The notes below the pieces were generated by a model. It did no database searches. It saw nothing but the letters and a program-made list of their open reading frames with translations, and was not told the origin of the DNA. The translations under genes and the position numbers were made by a program. DNA of 64,000 bases, taken from positions 824,612-888,611 of the forward strand of contig NZ_SELP01000001.1 of NCBI RefSeq assembly GCF_004145845.1. The letters run 5' to 3'. This stretch comes from Loktanella sp. IMCC34160 (GTDB taxonomy: Bacteria; Pseudomonadota; Alphaproteobacteria; Rhodobacterales; Rhodobacteraceae). Positions 36,746 through 46,451 of the stretch are shown one piece after another. The stretch's first letter is position 1; every line of letters starts with the position of its first letter.

Positions 36746-38092
36746 CTACCCGAAGGTGCGGTCGAGCCATTTTTCCAGCCAATGGATGTTGTAATCCCCG
36801 GTCTGAACGTCCGGTTCGGCCAGAAGCGCGTGGAACAGCGGCACTGTGGTGTCGATCCCGTCGACGATCAATTCCCCAAGTGCGCGCTGAAGCCGGGCCA
36901 GCGCCTCGGGCCGGTCGCGTCCGTGGACGATCAGTTTGCCGATCAGACTGTCGTAATAGGGCGGGATCTTGTAGCCGTCATAAAGCGCCGAATCCATCCG
37001 CACTCCCAGACCGCCGGGGGCGTGATACTGGGTGATCTTGCCGGGGCAGGGGGCAAAGTTCGGAAGCCGTTCGGCGTTGATCCGCACCTCGATCGCGTGG
37101 CCGTTGATCTTCAGATCGTCCTGGCTGAACGACAGCTTGTTGCCTGCGGCCACGAGGATCTGTTCGCGCACGAGGTCCTGGCCGAAGATTGCTTCGGTAA
37201 CCGGGTGTTCCACCTGCAGGCGGGTGTTCATTTCGATGAAATAGAACTCGCCATCCTCGTAGAGGAATTCGACGGTGCCCGCGCCGGAATAGCCCATCTT
37301 GCCGATGGCGTTGGCGCAGATCTCGCCGATGCGCTTGCGCTCTTCGGGGGAAATGCAGGGCCCGGGGGCCTCTTCAAAGACCTTCTGGTGACGGCGCTGA
37401 AGCGAACAGTCGCGTTCGCCCAGATGGACGCCGCCGCCCTGTCCATCACCAAAGACCTGAATCTCGATATGACGGGGCCGCTGGAGATATTTCTCCATAT
37501 AGACCTCGTCATTGCCAAAGGCGGCCTTGGCCTCGGACCGGGCAGTGGTAAAGGCACTTTCCAGCGACTTCTCGTTCTCCGCGACTTTCATCCCGCGGCC
37601 ACCGCCACCGGCGGTTGCCTTGATGATGACCGGATAGCCCATGTCGGCCGCGGCCTTCTTGGCGGCGGCAAGGTTGGCCACGCCGCCCTCGGATCCGGGA
37701 ACGACCGGAATGCCCAGTTCCTTGGCGGTTTCCTTGGCGGTGATCTTGTCGCCCATCATGCGGATATGTTCCGCCGAGGGGCCGATGAAGGTCAGGCCGT
37801 GGTCTTCGATCGCCTGCACAAAGGCCGCGTTTTCAGACAGGAAGCCGTATCCGGGGTGGATCGCCTGCGCGCCGGTGATTTCGGCTGCCGACAGAACCGC
37901 CGGGAAGGACAGATAGGATTGGGCCGACGAGGGCGGCCCGATGCAGACGGCCTCGTCGGCCATGCGCACGTGCATGGCGTCGGAATCGGCCGTGGAGTGA
38001 ACCGCGACGGACTTGATGCCCATCTCGCGGCAGGCGCGGATCACGCGCAGCGCGATCTCGCCCCGGTTCGCAATGAGAATTTTGTCGAACAT
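36746..38092 (-). CDS. accC: acetyl-CoA carboxylase biotin carboxylase subunit
   Basis: The 448-aa ATP-grasp enzyme carboxylates the biotin on AccB with bicarbonate and ATP, the first half of malonyl-CoA synthesis. It has [19 protein letters not shown] at the start, the [12 protein letters not shown] loop, [12 protein letters not shown], and [14 protein letters not shown] with catalytic residues. It lies 13 nt after accB, as usual. It is the stand-alone counterpart of the biotin carboxylase domain of the pyc protein in this window. Confidence 0.97.
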   Translation of the reverse strand: MFDKILIANRGEIALRVIRACREMGIKSVAVHSTADSDAMHVRMADEAVCIGPPSSAQSYLSFPAVLSAAEITGAQAIHPGYGFLSENAAFVQAIEDHGLTFIGPSAEHIRMMGDKITAKETAKELGIPVVPGSEGGVANLAAAKKAAADMGYPVIIKATAGGGGRGMKVAENEKSLESAFTTARSEAKAAFGNDEVYMEKYLQRPRHIEIQVFGDGQGGGVHLGERDCSLQRRHQKVFEEAPGPCISPEERKRIGEICANAIGKMGYSGAGTVEFLYEDGEFYFIEMNTRLQVEHPVTEAIFGQDLVREQILVAAGNKLSFSQDDLKINGHAIEVRINAERLPNFAPCPGKITQYHAPGGLGVRMDSALYDGYKIPPYYDSLIGKLIVHGRDRPEALARLQRALGELIVDGIDTTVPLFHALLAEPDVQTGDYNIHWLEKWLDRTFG

Positions 38093-38105
38093 CCGCGTCC
38101 CCGGC

Positions 38106-38606
38106 CTATTCGATGATCATCAGCGGCGCACCGTATTCGACCGGGCTACCGTCTTCGACCAAAAGCCGCTTGACCGTGCCGGACTTGGGCGCGGGAATGT
38201 GGTTCATGGTCTTCATCGCTTCAATGATCAGAAGCGTATCGCCTTCCGACACCTTCGCGCCGACGGCGGCAAAGGCGGCGGCGCCCGGTTCGGGCGACAG
38301 GTAGACAGTGCCGACCATGGGCGAGGTGACCGCGCCGGGGTGGCTTGCCGGATCGTCGCTGGCCGCAGCGGCAGGGGCCGCGGGCGCCGCAGCCGCGGGG
38401 GCGGCGGCGGGCGCGGCCATGGGGGCGGCGGCAGGCATGCTGACCTGTGTCACAATGTTGTTGTGGCGGCTGACAGTGACGTTCAGCCGGTCGTTTTCAC
38501 CGTAGTCCCGTTTGACCTGAAGTTCGGTCAGATCGTTTTCACGCAGCAGTTCGGCCAGCGCCTTGATGAAGTTCACGTCGCTGTCATGACTGTTCTTGTT
38601 GCTCAT
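38106..38606 (-). CDS. accB: acetyl-CoA carboxylase biotin carboxyl carrier protein
   Basis: The 166-aa carrier has an N-terminal helical part, a flexible Ala/Pro-rich linker (about residues 57-83) and a C-terminal biotinyl domain. The biotin lysine is in EAMKTMNHI; Thr after the Lys in place of the E. coli Met-Lys-Met pattern is common in alphaproteobacteria. It precedes accC in a two-gene operon. Confidence 0.96.
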   Translation of the reverse strand: MSNKNSHDSDVNFIKALAELLRENDLTELQVKRDYGENDRLNVTVSRHNNIVTQVSMPAAAPMAAPAAAPAAAAPAAPAAAASDDPASHPGAVTSPMVGTVYLSPEPGAAAFAAVGAKVSEGDTLLIIEAMKTMNHIPAPKSGTVKRLLVEDGSPVEYGAPLMIIE

Positions 38607-38745
38607 GTCCTGTCCTCGGCAAGTTGCCCGTATCAACCCGGATCACTCCGGTCCTGCCACAACGGCAGGCAAAAGTCATCCCGTGGCTTATAGGGCATGC
38701 CGAAACAGGTGGAAAGCGGGGAGGGCGAAATTGCCTGACCTAGGG

Positions 38746-39081
38746 TCAGGTCTCCGTCTCCTCGGCCTTCGGGGCCAGTGCGCCGGGGGCGCGTTCGGGC
38801 AACATGGCGATCCCGTAGGGTTTCAGAACCCGTTCGGGGGCCTGCGGGGCCGGCATGTCCGCGGTGCCATCATCGTCGGTCGCGCGCGGCGGCAGATTCG
38901 CTTGCTGCACAAGGCCGATCTGGCTGGTCGCCGGGGCAATGGGCGCCGGAATATCCGGCCGCGGATTGCGCGACAACGCAGCGCTGTCGGCGCTGGGCCG
39001 CTGGTCGGCCACGTGTTGCGGGGCCTGAGCCTGCGGGGCCGGGACATGCGGCACCGGCGCGGAAAGGTTCGTGATCTCCAT
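38746..39081 (-). CDS. hypothetical proline/alanine-rich protein
   Basis: An 111-aa frame from ATG 39081 (another ATG at 39093). The product is low-complexity, rich in Pro, Ala and Gln (VPHVPAPQAQAPQHVAD), and probably disordered, with no signal peptide or domain. Base composition and position alone cannot prove coding, but the frame fills the gap between accB and the sigma factor gene and is read in the accBC direction. Confidence 0.45.
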   Translation of the reverse strand: MEITNLSAPVPHVPAPQAQAPQHVADQRPSADSAALSRNPRPDIPAPIAPATSQIGLVQQANLPPRATDDDGTADMPAPQAPERVLKPYGIAMLPERAPGALAPKAEETET

Positions 39082-39224
39082 CTTAGGCTCCATCCTGACG
39101 ACAGAGCCCCCACCGATCCCGATCCTAGCGAAACGCGGTTGTCAGGGGGTTAATATCCCCAAGATTCGCAGCTGATGGTTAATGCCGGTTGAACCACTTC
39201 CCCTTCGCGGCGCACCTTCCCAAT

Positions 39225-39797
39225 ATGACCGGATCGTCGACACAGAAGGAACGGGCGCTGCTGGCCTATCTTGCGGCGGGGGCCCGGTTGGGGGACCGGG
39301 CGGCGCTGGACCGGCTGTGCCGTCTCCTGCATCCGATCATGCTGGCCCATGCGACCCGGCTTTTGCAGGATCGCGAAGGCGCGCGGGACGCGGCGCAATC
39401 GGCCCTTGCCGATGTGATCCGCGCCTTGCCCAGCCTGCGCGATCCGGGCGCGGTCCTGCCCTTCGCCCTGCGGATCACCGCCCGCCGGGTGGCGCGGGTG
39501 ATCGGGCATCGGCAACGGGACCGGCGCCTGACACGCGATTGGGCGCGAGAGGCCGATACGGACGTGCCGCCGACCGGACCCGAGGCGGCCGATGCCCGCG
39601 CGGTACGGGCGGCGCTGGCGCAATTGTCCCCCGACCACCGGGCAACGATTGCCCTGTTTTACCTGCATGACATGACCGTGGCCGAGGCCGCAGCGGCGCT
39701 GGATGTGCCGCCCGGCACGGTCAAAACCCGATTGATGCACGCCCGCGCGAAACTGCGCGATATCCTTGGAGGACCTGAAGATGACCGACCGACTTGA
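39225..39797 (+). CDS. ECF-type RNA polymerase sigma factor
   Basis: The 190-aa protein has sigma region 2 (LDRLCRLLHPIMLAHATRLLQDREGARDAAQ, about 27-57) and region 4 (LAQLSPDHRATIALFYLHDMTVAEAAAALDVPPGTVKTRLMHARAKLRDIL). The region 4 helix-turn-helix recognises the -35 element. The ATG at 39225 is chosen over the upstream TTG frame. It overlaps the next gene by 17 nt. That gene encodes a membrane protein of the DUF6768 type where an anti-sigma factor would be expected. Confidence 0.88.
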   Translation: MTGSSTQKERALLAYLAAGARLGDRAALDRLCRLLHPIMLAHATRLLQDREGARDAAQSALADVIRALPSLRDPGAVLPFALRITARRVARVIGHRQRDRRLTRDWAREADTDVPPTGPEAADARAVRAALAQLSPDHRATIALFYLHDMTVAEAAAALDVPPGTVKTRLMHARAKLRDILGGPEDDRPT

Positions 39798-40143
39798 CGA
39801 CCTGATCCGCGACGCGCTGGAGGCGGAGGAGCGGGACATTCTGAGAGACACAGAGGAACTGGGCTATTTCGCGCTGGGCCTGTCCCAATTCCGGGGCAAA
39901 CTGGGCTGGGTGACCTGGGTGGTGATGATCGTTCAGGGGGCAATGTTCCTTGGCGGCGTCTGGTGCGCGATCCGGTTTTTCGCCGCGACCGATGCGCTGA
40001 CCGCCCTGCATTGGGGGGTGCCCGCCGCGGTCTTGATGCTGGCGGCGACCACACTGAAACTCAGCCTCATGCCACAAATGCAGGCCGACCGGATTCTGCG
40101 CGAACTCAAGCGGGTGGAACTGATGATCCTGTCGCGCGGCTAG
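39781..40143 (+). CDS. DUF6768-family membrane protein paired with the ECF sigma factor
   Basis: The 120-aa protein has an acidic N-terminus (DRLDDLIRDALEAEERDIL), two membrane segments (KLGWVTWVVMIVQGAMF; HWGVPAAVLMLAATTL) and a basic C-terminus (RILRELKRVELMIL). I recognise the pattern as DUF6768, of unknown function. Because its start lies inside the sigma factor gene, it is translationally coupled and may hold the sigma factor at the membrane. No zinc-binding anti-sigma (ZAS) motif is present, so this remains inference. Confidence 0.75.
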   Translation: MTDRLDDLIRDALEAEERDILRDTEELGYFALGLSQFRGKLGWVTWVVMIVQGAMFLGGVWCAIRFFAATDALTALHWGVPAAVLMLAATTLKLSLMPQMQADRILRELKRVELMILSRG

Positions 40144-40421
40144 GCCATCGCGCGATAGCCCTGCGCCGCCGTCCGGATCGCGTTTAACTGGTTGGGCACC
40201 AGCCGCCCTTCGGGCGCGTCCGGACCCGATGCGGCGAGGGAGGCCTGCACGACCGAGGCCAGCGATACGGTGCTGGCCGGGCCGGGGGACGGACGCCCGT
40301 CATTGGTCGAGGCACCGCGCAGCATCTGGTCCTGTCGGTCGGACAGGCTTTCGGCGGCAACCGGCGACACGGGTCGGCTGCCGGGGAACCCGATGGGCGA
40401 GGGAAGTTGAGATACGAGCAT
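40140..40421 (-). CDS. hypothetical small protein
   Basis: A 93-aa frame with AGGACTGAAAG before the ATG at 40421. The product is rich in Ser, Pro and Ala, with no membrane segment or known domain; the C-terminus (NQLNAIRTAAQGYRAMA) could form a helix. Its stop overlaps the end of the DUF6768 gene by 4 nt on the opposite strand. Probably real but unassigned. Confidence 0.5.
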   Translation of the reverse strand: MLVSQLPSPIGFPGSRPVSPVAAESLSDRQDQMLRGASTNDGRPSPGPASTVSLASVVQASLAASGPDAPEGRLVPNQLNAIRTAAQGYRAMA

Positions 40422-40525
40422 CTTTCAGTCCTGATCAGAATCGCGCCCCCGCCCGATTTGCGGGGCTTTTTAGACAAATCCGATTTTGGGGAAAGAAGAA
40501 CCGCGCAGGCTGGTTAACGCCCCAG

Positions 40526-40553
40526 AAAAAAGGGGCCCGGAACACCGGGCCCC
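40526..40553 (-). terminator. terminator of the ABC importer-acs operon
   Basis: GGGGCCCGG, loop AACA and CCGGGCCCC form a 9-bp stem; on the minus strand it is followed by six T. It lies 26 nt after the acs stop codon and ends the six-gene operon. Confidence 0.88.
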
Positions 40554-40579
40554 TGAGGGGAGAGATACCTTTGCGGGGA

Positions 40580-42517
40580 TCAGCCCCGGTTCTTGATCAG
40601 GTCATCCACAACCGACGGATCGGCAAGAGTCGACGTATCGCCAAGGCTGCCAAAGTCGTTCTCGGCGATCTTGCGCAGGATGCGGCGCATGATCTTGCCC
40701 GACCGGGTCTTGGGAAGGCCCGGGGCCCATTGGATCACGTCGGGGCTGGCGATCGGGCCGATTTCCTTGCGGACCCAGTTGCGCAGCTCGACCTTCAACT
40801 CGTCGGTATATTCCTCGCCGTCCATCAGGGTGACATAGCAGTAGATGCCCTGACCCTTGATCTCATGCGGGAAACCGACAACGGCGGCCTCGGACACGGC
40901 CTTGTGGGCGACAAGCGCGCTTTCGACCTCGGCGGTGCCCATGCGGTGGCCCGAGACGTTGATCACATCATCGACCCGGCCGGTGATCCAATAGTCGCCA
41001 TCGGCGTCGCGGCGGCAGCCATCCCCGGCAAAGTAATAGCCTTTGTAGTCCGAGAAATAGGTCTTCACGAAGCGGTCATGGTCGCCGTAGACGGTGCGCA
41101 TCTGCCCGGGCCAGCTGTCCTTGATGCACAGCACGCCTTCGCAGGCGACCTCGGCGATTTCCTGGCCCGTCTGCGGTTCAAGAACCACCGGTTGCACCCC
41201 GAAGAAGGGCTTCATCGCAGCACCCGGTTTGGCCGCATGTGCGCCGGGCAGGGGGGTCATCATGTGGCCGCCGGTTTCGGTCTGCCACCAAGTGTCAACG
41301 ATGGGGCAGGTCCCCTTGCCGACAACCTCGTTATACCAGTTCCAGGCCTCGGGGTTGATCGGTTCGCCGACCGACCCCAGCACCTTGAGCGACGACAGGT
41401 CGTATTTCTCGACCGGCTCGGACCCGTGGGCCATGAGCGCGCGGATCGCAGTGGGGGCGGTGTAGAACTGGTTCACCTTGTGCTTTTCGCAGACCGCCCA
41501 GAACCGGCCAACGTCCGGGTAGGTGGGCACGCCTTCGAACATCAGGGTGGTCGCGCCATTGGCCAGCGGACCATAGACGATATAGCTGTGACCGGTGACC
41601 CAGCCCACGTCGGCGGTGCACCAGTAGATATCGCCGTCATGATAGTCGAACACGTATTCATGGGTCATCGCGGCCCAGACAAGGTAGCCGCCGGTGCAAT
41701 GCTGCACGCCCTTCGGCGCCCCGGTCGAGCCGGAGGTGTAGAGGATGAACAGCGGGTCTTCGGCGTTCATCGCTTCCGGCGCGCAATCGGTCGAGGCATG
41801 GACCATCAGCGTGTGATAGGGGTGATCGCGCCCCTCTTTCATCGGCACATCGGCGCCGGTGCGTTCAACGACCAGAACCTGCGTGTCGCCGCAGATGTCC
41901 AGCGCCTTGTCGACATTGGCCTTCAGCGGCGTGTTGCGGCCGCCGCGCGGGGCCTCGTCAGCGGTCACGATCAGCGATGCCTTGCAACCGTCCACGCGGG
42001 CGGCCAGCGCCTCGGGCGAGAAGCCGGCGAAAACGATGGAGTGGATCGCGCCGATCCGGGCGCAGGCCAGCATGGCATAGGCGGCCTCGGGGATCATCGG
42101 CATGTAAAGAACGACACGGTCGCCTTTGCCCACACCAAGCGATTTGTAGACATTGGCCAGCTTGTTCACCTGCTCGGACAGCTCCAGATAGGTGATGTGC
42201 TTGGAAATGCCGGGATCGTCGCTTTCCCAGATGATCGCGGTCTGGTCGCCACGGGTGGCGAGATGCCGGTCGATACAGTTGGCCGAAACGTTCAGTTCCC
42301 CGTCTTCGAACCATTTGATCGACACATCGGGGTAGCCGAAGTTGACGTTCTTCACCTTGGTGAAGGGCTTGATCCAGTCGATCCGCTGACCATGTTCGGC
42401 CCAGAACGCGTCCGGATCCGCGATAGAGGCCGCATACATCGCGTCGTATTTCTCGGCGGTGATATGGGCGTTGGCGACGAAATCGGCCGAGGGCGGATAG
42501 GTCTTGCTCTCGCTCAT
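40580..42517 (-). CDS. acsA: acetyl-CoA synthetase (AMP-forming)
   Basis: The 645-aa enzyme activates acetate (and often propionate) to acyl-CoA through an acyl-AMP intermediate. Motifs: [15 protein letters not shown] for ATP binding, [20 protein letters not shown] and the C-terminal [11 protein letters not shown], whose Lys is the usual acetylation target. The ATG at 42517 begins the family N-terminus. It is the last gene of the minus-strand ABC importer operon, 73 nt after the LivF-like ATPase. This links transport to activation of a short-chain acid. Confidence 0.96.
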   Translation of the reverse strand: MSESKTYPPSADFVANAHITAEKYDAMYAASIADPDAFWAEHGQRIDWIKPFTKVKNVNFGYPDVSIKWFEDGELNVSANCIDRHLATRGDQTAIIWESDDPGISKHITYLELSEQVNKLANVYKSLGVGKGDRVVLYMPMIPEAAYAMLACARIGAIHSIVFAGFSPEALAARVDGCKASLIVTADEAPRGGRNTPLKANVDKALDICGDTQVLVVERTGADVPMKEGRDHPYHTLMVHASTDCAPEAMNAEDPLFILYTSGSTGAPKGVQHCTGGYLVWAAMTHEYVFDYHDGDIYWCTADVGWVTGHSYIVYGPLANGATTLMFEGVPTYPDVGRFWAVCEKHKVNQFYTAPTAIRALMAHGSEPVEKYDLSSLKVLGSVGEPINPEAWNWYNEVVGKGTCPIVDTWWQTETGGHMMTPLPGAHAAKPGAAMKPFFGVQPVVLEPQTGQEIAEVACEGVLCIKDSWPGQMRTVYGDHDRFVKTYFSDYKGYYFAGDGCRRDADGDYWITGRVDDVINVSGHRMGTAEVESALVAHKAVSEAAVVGFPHEIKGQGIYCYVTLMDGEEYTDELKVELRNWVRKEIGPIASPDVIQWAPGLPKTRSGKIMRRILRKIAENDFGSLGDTSTLADPSVVDDLIKNRG

Positions 42518-42590
42518 TTGGAAACTGTCCTTCCGGTCTTGAATGGTGTTGGCCCGGACGCGCGCGGGTGGCGCAGCCGGGCAGGGTGGC

Positions 42591-43334
42591 TCAGATGGCC
42601 AGATACTTCGCCCGAAGCGCGTCGTCTTCAAGCACTTCTTTCGCAGAGCCGTCAAAGACGACCGATCCGGTATCGAGGATCACCGCCCGGTCGGCCAGCT
42701 TCAGCGCGGCCACGGCGTTCTGTTCGACGATGACGGTGGTGATCCCCTGATCGCGGATGATGCCAAGGGTCTTGGCGATTTCCTGCACGATCACAGGCGC
42801 CAGCCCTTCGTAGGGTTCGTCCAGCAGAAGCACCTTGATGTCACGGACCAGCGCGCGGGCGATGGCCAGCATCTGCTGTTCGCCGCCCGACAGGGTCACG
42901 CCTTCCTGCTTGCGCCGTTCGCGCAGGCGCGGGAACAGGTCATAGACCCGGTCAATCGACCAGCCCTTGGGCGGGGCGATCTGCGCCAGTTGCAGGTTTT
43001 CCTCGACCGTCAGGCCGGGAATGATCCGCCGGTCTTCAGGGACCAGCGCGATGCCCGCTTGCGCCGCCTGCCACGCCTTCATGTCGTGCAGCGGCTGGTG
43101 GTCGAGCCAGATTTCCCCGTGGGTCAGGGCAGGGTCGTCCAGACGGGCGATGGTCCGCAGGGTCGAGGTCTTGCCCGCGCCGTTGCGGCCCAGAAGGGCA
43201 AGGATCTCGCCCTCATGGATGTCAAAGCTGACGCCCTGAACAATGTAGCTTTCGCCGTAGTAAGCCTGCACGTCCCAGACCGATAGGTATTTGGGATGGG
43301 TTGCGGCCATGTTGGTATTGGGTGCTGCGTTCAT
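42591..43334 (-). CDS. branched-chain-type ABC transporter ATP-binding protein (LivF type)
   Basis: The 247-aa ATPase has Walker [11 protein letters not shown], signature [15 protein letters not shown] and Walker [14 protein letters not shown]; the last is typical of LivF/UrtE subunits. With LivG, LivH, LivM and the binding protein it forms a HAAT-type importer. The start at 43334 is the ATG of [19 protein letters not shown]. It lies 14 nt after the LivG-like gene. Substrate specificity does not reside in this subunit. Confidence 0.9.
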   Translation of the reverse strand: MNAAPNTNMAATHPKYLSVWDVQAYYGESYIVQGVSFDIHEGEILALLGRNGAGKTSTLRTIARLDDPALTHGEIWLDHQPLHDMKAWQAAQAGIALVPEDRRIIPGLTVEENLQLAQIAPPKGWSIDRVYDLFPRLRERRKQEGVTLSGGEQQMLAIARALVRDIKVLLLDEPYEGLAPVIVQEIAKTLGIIRDQGITTVIVEQNAVAALKLADRAVILDTGSVVFDGSAKEVLEDDALRAKYLAI

Positions 43335-43348
43335 CTTTCGGGCCTCCC

Positions 43349-44107
43349 TCAGACCTGCGCCTCGCCAAGATACGCTTCGCGCACCTTGGGATGGCCCTTG
43401 ATGTTGTCCGGCGTGTCTTCGACCAGCGGGGTGCCCTGCGCCAGCACGGTGATCCGTTCGGCAAGGCTGAAGACCACGTTCATGTCGTGTTCGATGATCG
43501 CCATGGTCAGGCCCCGCTTGACGCGGATGTCCTTCAGCAACTGGATCGTCGCCTCGGTATCGGCACGGGCCATACCGGCGGTCGGTTCGTCCAGCAGAAG
43601 AAGGCGCGGTTCCTGCACAAGGCACATGGCCATTTCCAACCGGCGCTTGTCGCCCCGGCTCATCGACGCGGCATGCATGTTCAGCTTGTCGAGCATGTTC
43701 ACGTCTTCAAGAATCGCCTCGGCCTTTTCGCGAATGTCCTTTTCGGCGGCCACCGTTTCATAGGCGTGCATCCGGAAAGCCCCGTCGCGCTTGGCAAAGC
43801 AGGGGATCATGACGTTTTCGATGACCGTCAGGTCGCCGAAAATCTCGGGGGTCTGGAACACCCGCGAAATCCCCATCTGGTTGATCTCATGCGGCTTGCG
43901 CCCCAGAACCGAATTGCCGTCGAACATGACCGACCCGCTGTCGGGGATCAGTTTGCCCACCAGCACGTTCAGCAGGGTGGACTTGCCCGCGCCGTTCGGC
44001 CCGATGATGGCGTGGCAGGTGTTTTCCTGCACGCTGAGGTTCACGTCCCCCAGGGCCTGCAGCCCGCCGAAGCGCTTGTTGACGCCTTTGACTTCAAGAA
44101 TACCCAT
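43349..44107 (-). CDS. branched-chain-type ABC transporter ATP-binding protein (LivG type)
   Basis: The 252-aa ATPase pairs with the LivF-type subunit. It has Walker A GPNGAGKST, signature MSRGDKRRLEMAMCL (a variant of LSGGQ, with SRGDKRR in place of SGGQQR) and Walker B LLLLDEPTAGMA. SRGDKRR-type signatures also occur in UrtD and related subgroups, so this importer is not necessarily for branched-chain amino acids. It is followed 14 nt later by the second ATPase gene. Confidence 0.88.
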   Translation of the reverse strand: MGILEVKGVNKRFGGLQALGDVNLSVQENTCHAIIGPNGAGKSTLLNVLVGKLIPDSGSVMFDGNSVLGRKPHEINQMGISRVFQTPEIFGDLTVIENVMIPCFAKRDGAFRMHAYETVAAEKDIREKAEAILEDVNMLDKLNMHAASMSRGDKRRLEMAMCLVQEPRLLLLDEPTAGMARADTEATIQLLKDIRVKRGLTMAIIEHDMNVVFSLAERITVLAQGTPLVEDTPDNIKGHPKVREAYLGEAQV

Positions 44108-44119
44108 CGGTCTTCCTCC

Positions 44120-45319
44120 TTATTCGGCAGGCTTGGTGGTTTCGTCGGCGGCGGTTTCCCGGCCCGACTTGCGCCGGACCCAGCGGGCGATCCGCTGCCC
44201 CCCTTCGACCAGACCACCGGGTAGGGCGATCACGACGATCATGAACATCAGGCCAAGGGTCAGGTGCCAGCCTTCGCCGACGAAGCGGGCGAAGAACCAG
44301 ACAACGATGTCCTCAAGCCCGTCCGGCAGCCAGCCAAACCAGCCGTGCAGGACGCTCTCGTTGATCTTGGAGAAGATGTTCTCGGCGTATTTGATGAAGC
44401 CAGCACCGATGACCGGGCCCATCAGCGTGCCGACGCCACCCATGATGGTCATCAGAACGACCTCGCCCGATGCGGTCCACTGCATCCGTTCTGCCCCGGC
44501 AAGCGGGTCCATCGCGGCCAGCAGACCACCGGCCAGACCGGCATACATGCCCGAGATCACGAAGGCAGCAAGGGTGTAGGGGCGCGAGTTCAGGCCTGTA
44601 TAGCTCATCCGGGTCTGGTTCGACTTGATCGCGCGCAGCATCATGCCAAAGGGCGAGCGGAAGATGCGCAGCGACAGGTAGAAGCCAAGAATCGCGATGA
44701 CGGCACAGAAGTAGTAGCCGATGTTGAAGGTGAAGTCCCAAGGGCCCACGTTCGCGGTCCAACTGGCGTTCATGTCCAGCCCGAACAGGGTCGGGACCGG
44801 AAGCGAACCACCTTCGGGCGCACTGTCAAGAATGCGCGGGTCGGACAGCGTCAGCTGAAGCCCGGTTTCCCCGTTGGTGATCGGGGTAAACACCGAATAG
44901 GCCAGACGATAGGACATCTCCGCGAAGGCCAGCGTCAGGATCGAGAAGTAGATCCCCGACCGCCGCAGCGAGATGTAGCCGATCACCAGCGCGAAGAGAC
45001 CCGATACGATGGTGGCGAGGATGATCGCCGGAAGGACGTTCATCGACAGAAGCTTGAACATCCAGACCGCGGCGTAGGAGCCCACCCCGAGGAAGGCAGC
45101 GTGCCCGAAGGAGAGGTAGCCCGTCAGGCCGAACAGGATGTTGAACCCGATCGCCATCAGCCCGTAGATCGCGAACCGCTGCATCAGCGCCGGGTAGCCC
45201 GCGTTGAACTGGGCCAGCCCGCTTTCGGACGGGAAGGGGTTAAGAAGGATCGGCGTAAGAAGCGTCAGCGCCACGACGATCAGCAGGAATTTGGTGTCTT
45301 TTTGCGACAGACCGAACAT
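44120..45319 (-). CDS. branched-chain-type ABC transporter permease (LivM type)
   Basis: The 399-aa membrane protein has about ten hydrophobic segments and [21 protein letters not shown], the LivM hallmark, as well as the cytoplasmic [25 protein letters not shown] loop. A long C-terminal tail ends in charged residues ([15 protein letters not shown]). It lies 12 nt upstream of the LivG-like gene and 3 nt after the LivH-like gene. Confidence 0.9.
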   Translation of the reverse strand: MFGLSQKDTKFLLIVVALTLLTPILLNPFPSESGLAQFNAGYPALMQRFAIYGLMAIGFNILFGLTGYLSFGHAAFLGVGSYAAVWMFKLLSMNVLPAIILATIVSGLFALVIGYISLRRSGIYFSILTLAFAEMSYRLAYSVFTPITNGETGLQLTLSDPRILDSAPEGGSLPVPTLFGLDMNASWTANVGPWDFTFNIGYYFCAVIAILGFYLSLRIFRSPFGMMLRAIKSNQTRMSYTGLNSRPYTLAAFVISGMYAGLAGGLLAAMDPLAGAERMQWTASGEVVLMTIMGGVGTLMGPVIGAGFIKYAENIFSKINESVLHGWFGWLPDGLEDIVVWFFARFVGEGWHLTLGLMFMIVVIALPGGLVEGGQRIARWVRRKSGRETAADETTKPAE

Positions 45320-45322
45320 GGC

Positions 45323-46333
45323 TTAGTCCTCCATCACGCCCTTGCGGCCCATAAGGCCCCGAGGACGGGTCAGCAGAATGACGATTGCGACGAGGTAGAT
45401 GATGACCTGGTCGATACCGGGGATGAGCGATTTCACCTCGTTCATCGAGGCGAAGGACTGCAGGATGCCCAGAAGGAACCCTGCGGCGACGGCACCGGGC
45501 AGCGAGCCCATGCCGCCGACCACGACGACCACGAAGCTGAGCACGAGGAAGTCCATCCCCATATGGTAGTTGGGCGACAGGATCGGCGTGTACATGACAC
45601 CCGCAAGACCCGCGACCGCGGCGGCGATGCCGAACATCAGCGTGAACCGCTTGTCGATGTCGATGCCCAGAAGACCCACGGTTTCCCGGTCGGCCATGCC
45701 TGCCCGGACCACCATCCCGAAGGTGGTGAATTGCAGGAAGGCGAAGACACCGGCAATGACGAAGGCCGAGAAGAAGAAGTAGATCAGACGCCAGACCGGA
45801 TAGGCGATGGCCTGAGTCAGCTGCACCGTGCCCTGATAGTCGGACGGGGCAGGGGTCTGGATCGGGTTGGCGCCAAAGAAGTAGCGGATGAATTCCTGCA
45901 ACACGATGGCAAGGCCGAAGGTCACAAGGATCTGGTCGGCGTGGGGACGCTTGTAGAAATGCTTGATCAGACCGCGCTCCATGGCCCAGCCGATCAGCAT
46001 CATCACCGGAATGGTCGCGATGATGGCGAGGGGGACCGACCAGTCGATCAGGGTGGTACCCGCACCTTCGCCGAACCAGCCTTCGACATAGGGCACCTGA
46101 ACCTTCAGCGGATTGCCCAGAAAGTCGGTCTGGGTTTCATCGACCACCTCGTAGGACAGGCTGAACAGCCGTTGCATGGTCACGGCACAGAAGGCGCCGA
46201 TCATGAACAGCGCCCCGTGGGCGAAGTTCACCACGCCAAGGGTGCCGAAAATAAGTGTAAGGCCCAGCGCGATCAGCGCATAGGCCGAGCCCTTGTCGAG
46301 CCCATTGAGAATTTGCAGTAGGATTGCGTCCAT
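45323..46333 (-). CDS. branched-chain-type ABC transporter permease (LivH type)
   Basis: The 336-aa permease has the LivH N-terminal GLDKGSAYALIALGLTLIFG and the later GMVVRAGMADRETVGLLGIDID and GGMGSLPGAVAAGFLLGILQ segments. A periplasmic insertion around residues 56-80 (VDETQTDFLGNPLKVQVP) makes it longer than classical LivH, about 300 aa. It is the first permease after the binding-protein gene, from which a strong stem-loop separates it. Confidence 0.9.
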   Translation of the reverse strand: MDAILLQILNGLDKGSAYALIALGLTLIFGTLGVVNFAHGALFMIGAFCAVTMQRLFSLSYEVVDETQTDFLGNPLKVQVPYVEGWFGEGAGTTLIDWSVPLAIIATIPVMMLIGWAMERGLIKHFYKRPHADQILVTFGLAIVLQEFIRYFFGANPIQTPAPSDYQGTVQLTQAIAYPVWRLIYFFFSAFVIAGVFAFLQFTTFGMVVRAGMADRETVGLLGIDIDKRFTLMFGIAAAVAGLAGVMYTPILSPNYHMGMDFLVLSFVVVVVGGMGSLPGAVAAGFLLGILQSFASMNEVKSLIPGIDQVIIYLVAIVILLTRPRGLMGRKGVMED

Positions 46334-46411
46334 CGTCCCCGCCCCTCAGTGATGGGTTTGGTCAGGTTTCCGATCAGGCGGCCAGAGGGCCATGCTCTTG
46401 CGGAAAGAAGG

Positions 46412-46442
46412 GGACCTGGCCGCATCAGCGGCGGCCAGGTCC
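46412..46442 (-). terminator. 12-bp stem-loop between the binding-protein and LivH-type genes
   Basis: GGACCTGGCCGC, a 7-nt loop and GCGGCCAGGTCC form a perfect stem 10 nt after the binding-protein stop on the minus strand, with a weak pyrimidine run behind it. As with the sugar ABC operon at 15.5 kb, it probably reduces read-through or protects the upstream message, so that the binding protein is made in excess. Confidence 0.7.
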
Positions 46443-46451
46443 GGTCGGCGT

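Noticed and set aside
38430..38505. A possible short repeat array in the GCGGCGGC-rich part of accB
   Set aside because: It encodes the Ala/Pro linker of the biotin carrier, a normal feature of the family; it is neither a CRISPR nor a minisatellite of its own.
44264..46321. A 685-codon open frame opposite the two permease genes
   Set aside because: Highly charged, His/Asp/Arg-rich translation typical of an antisense frame of membrane proteins.
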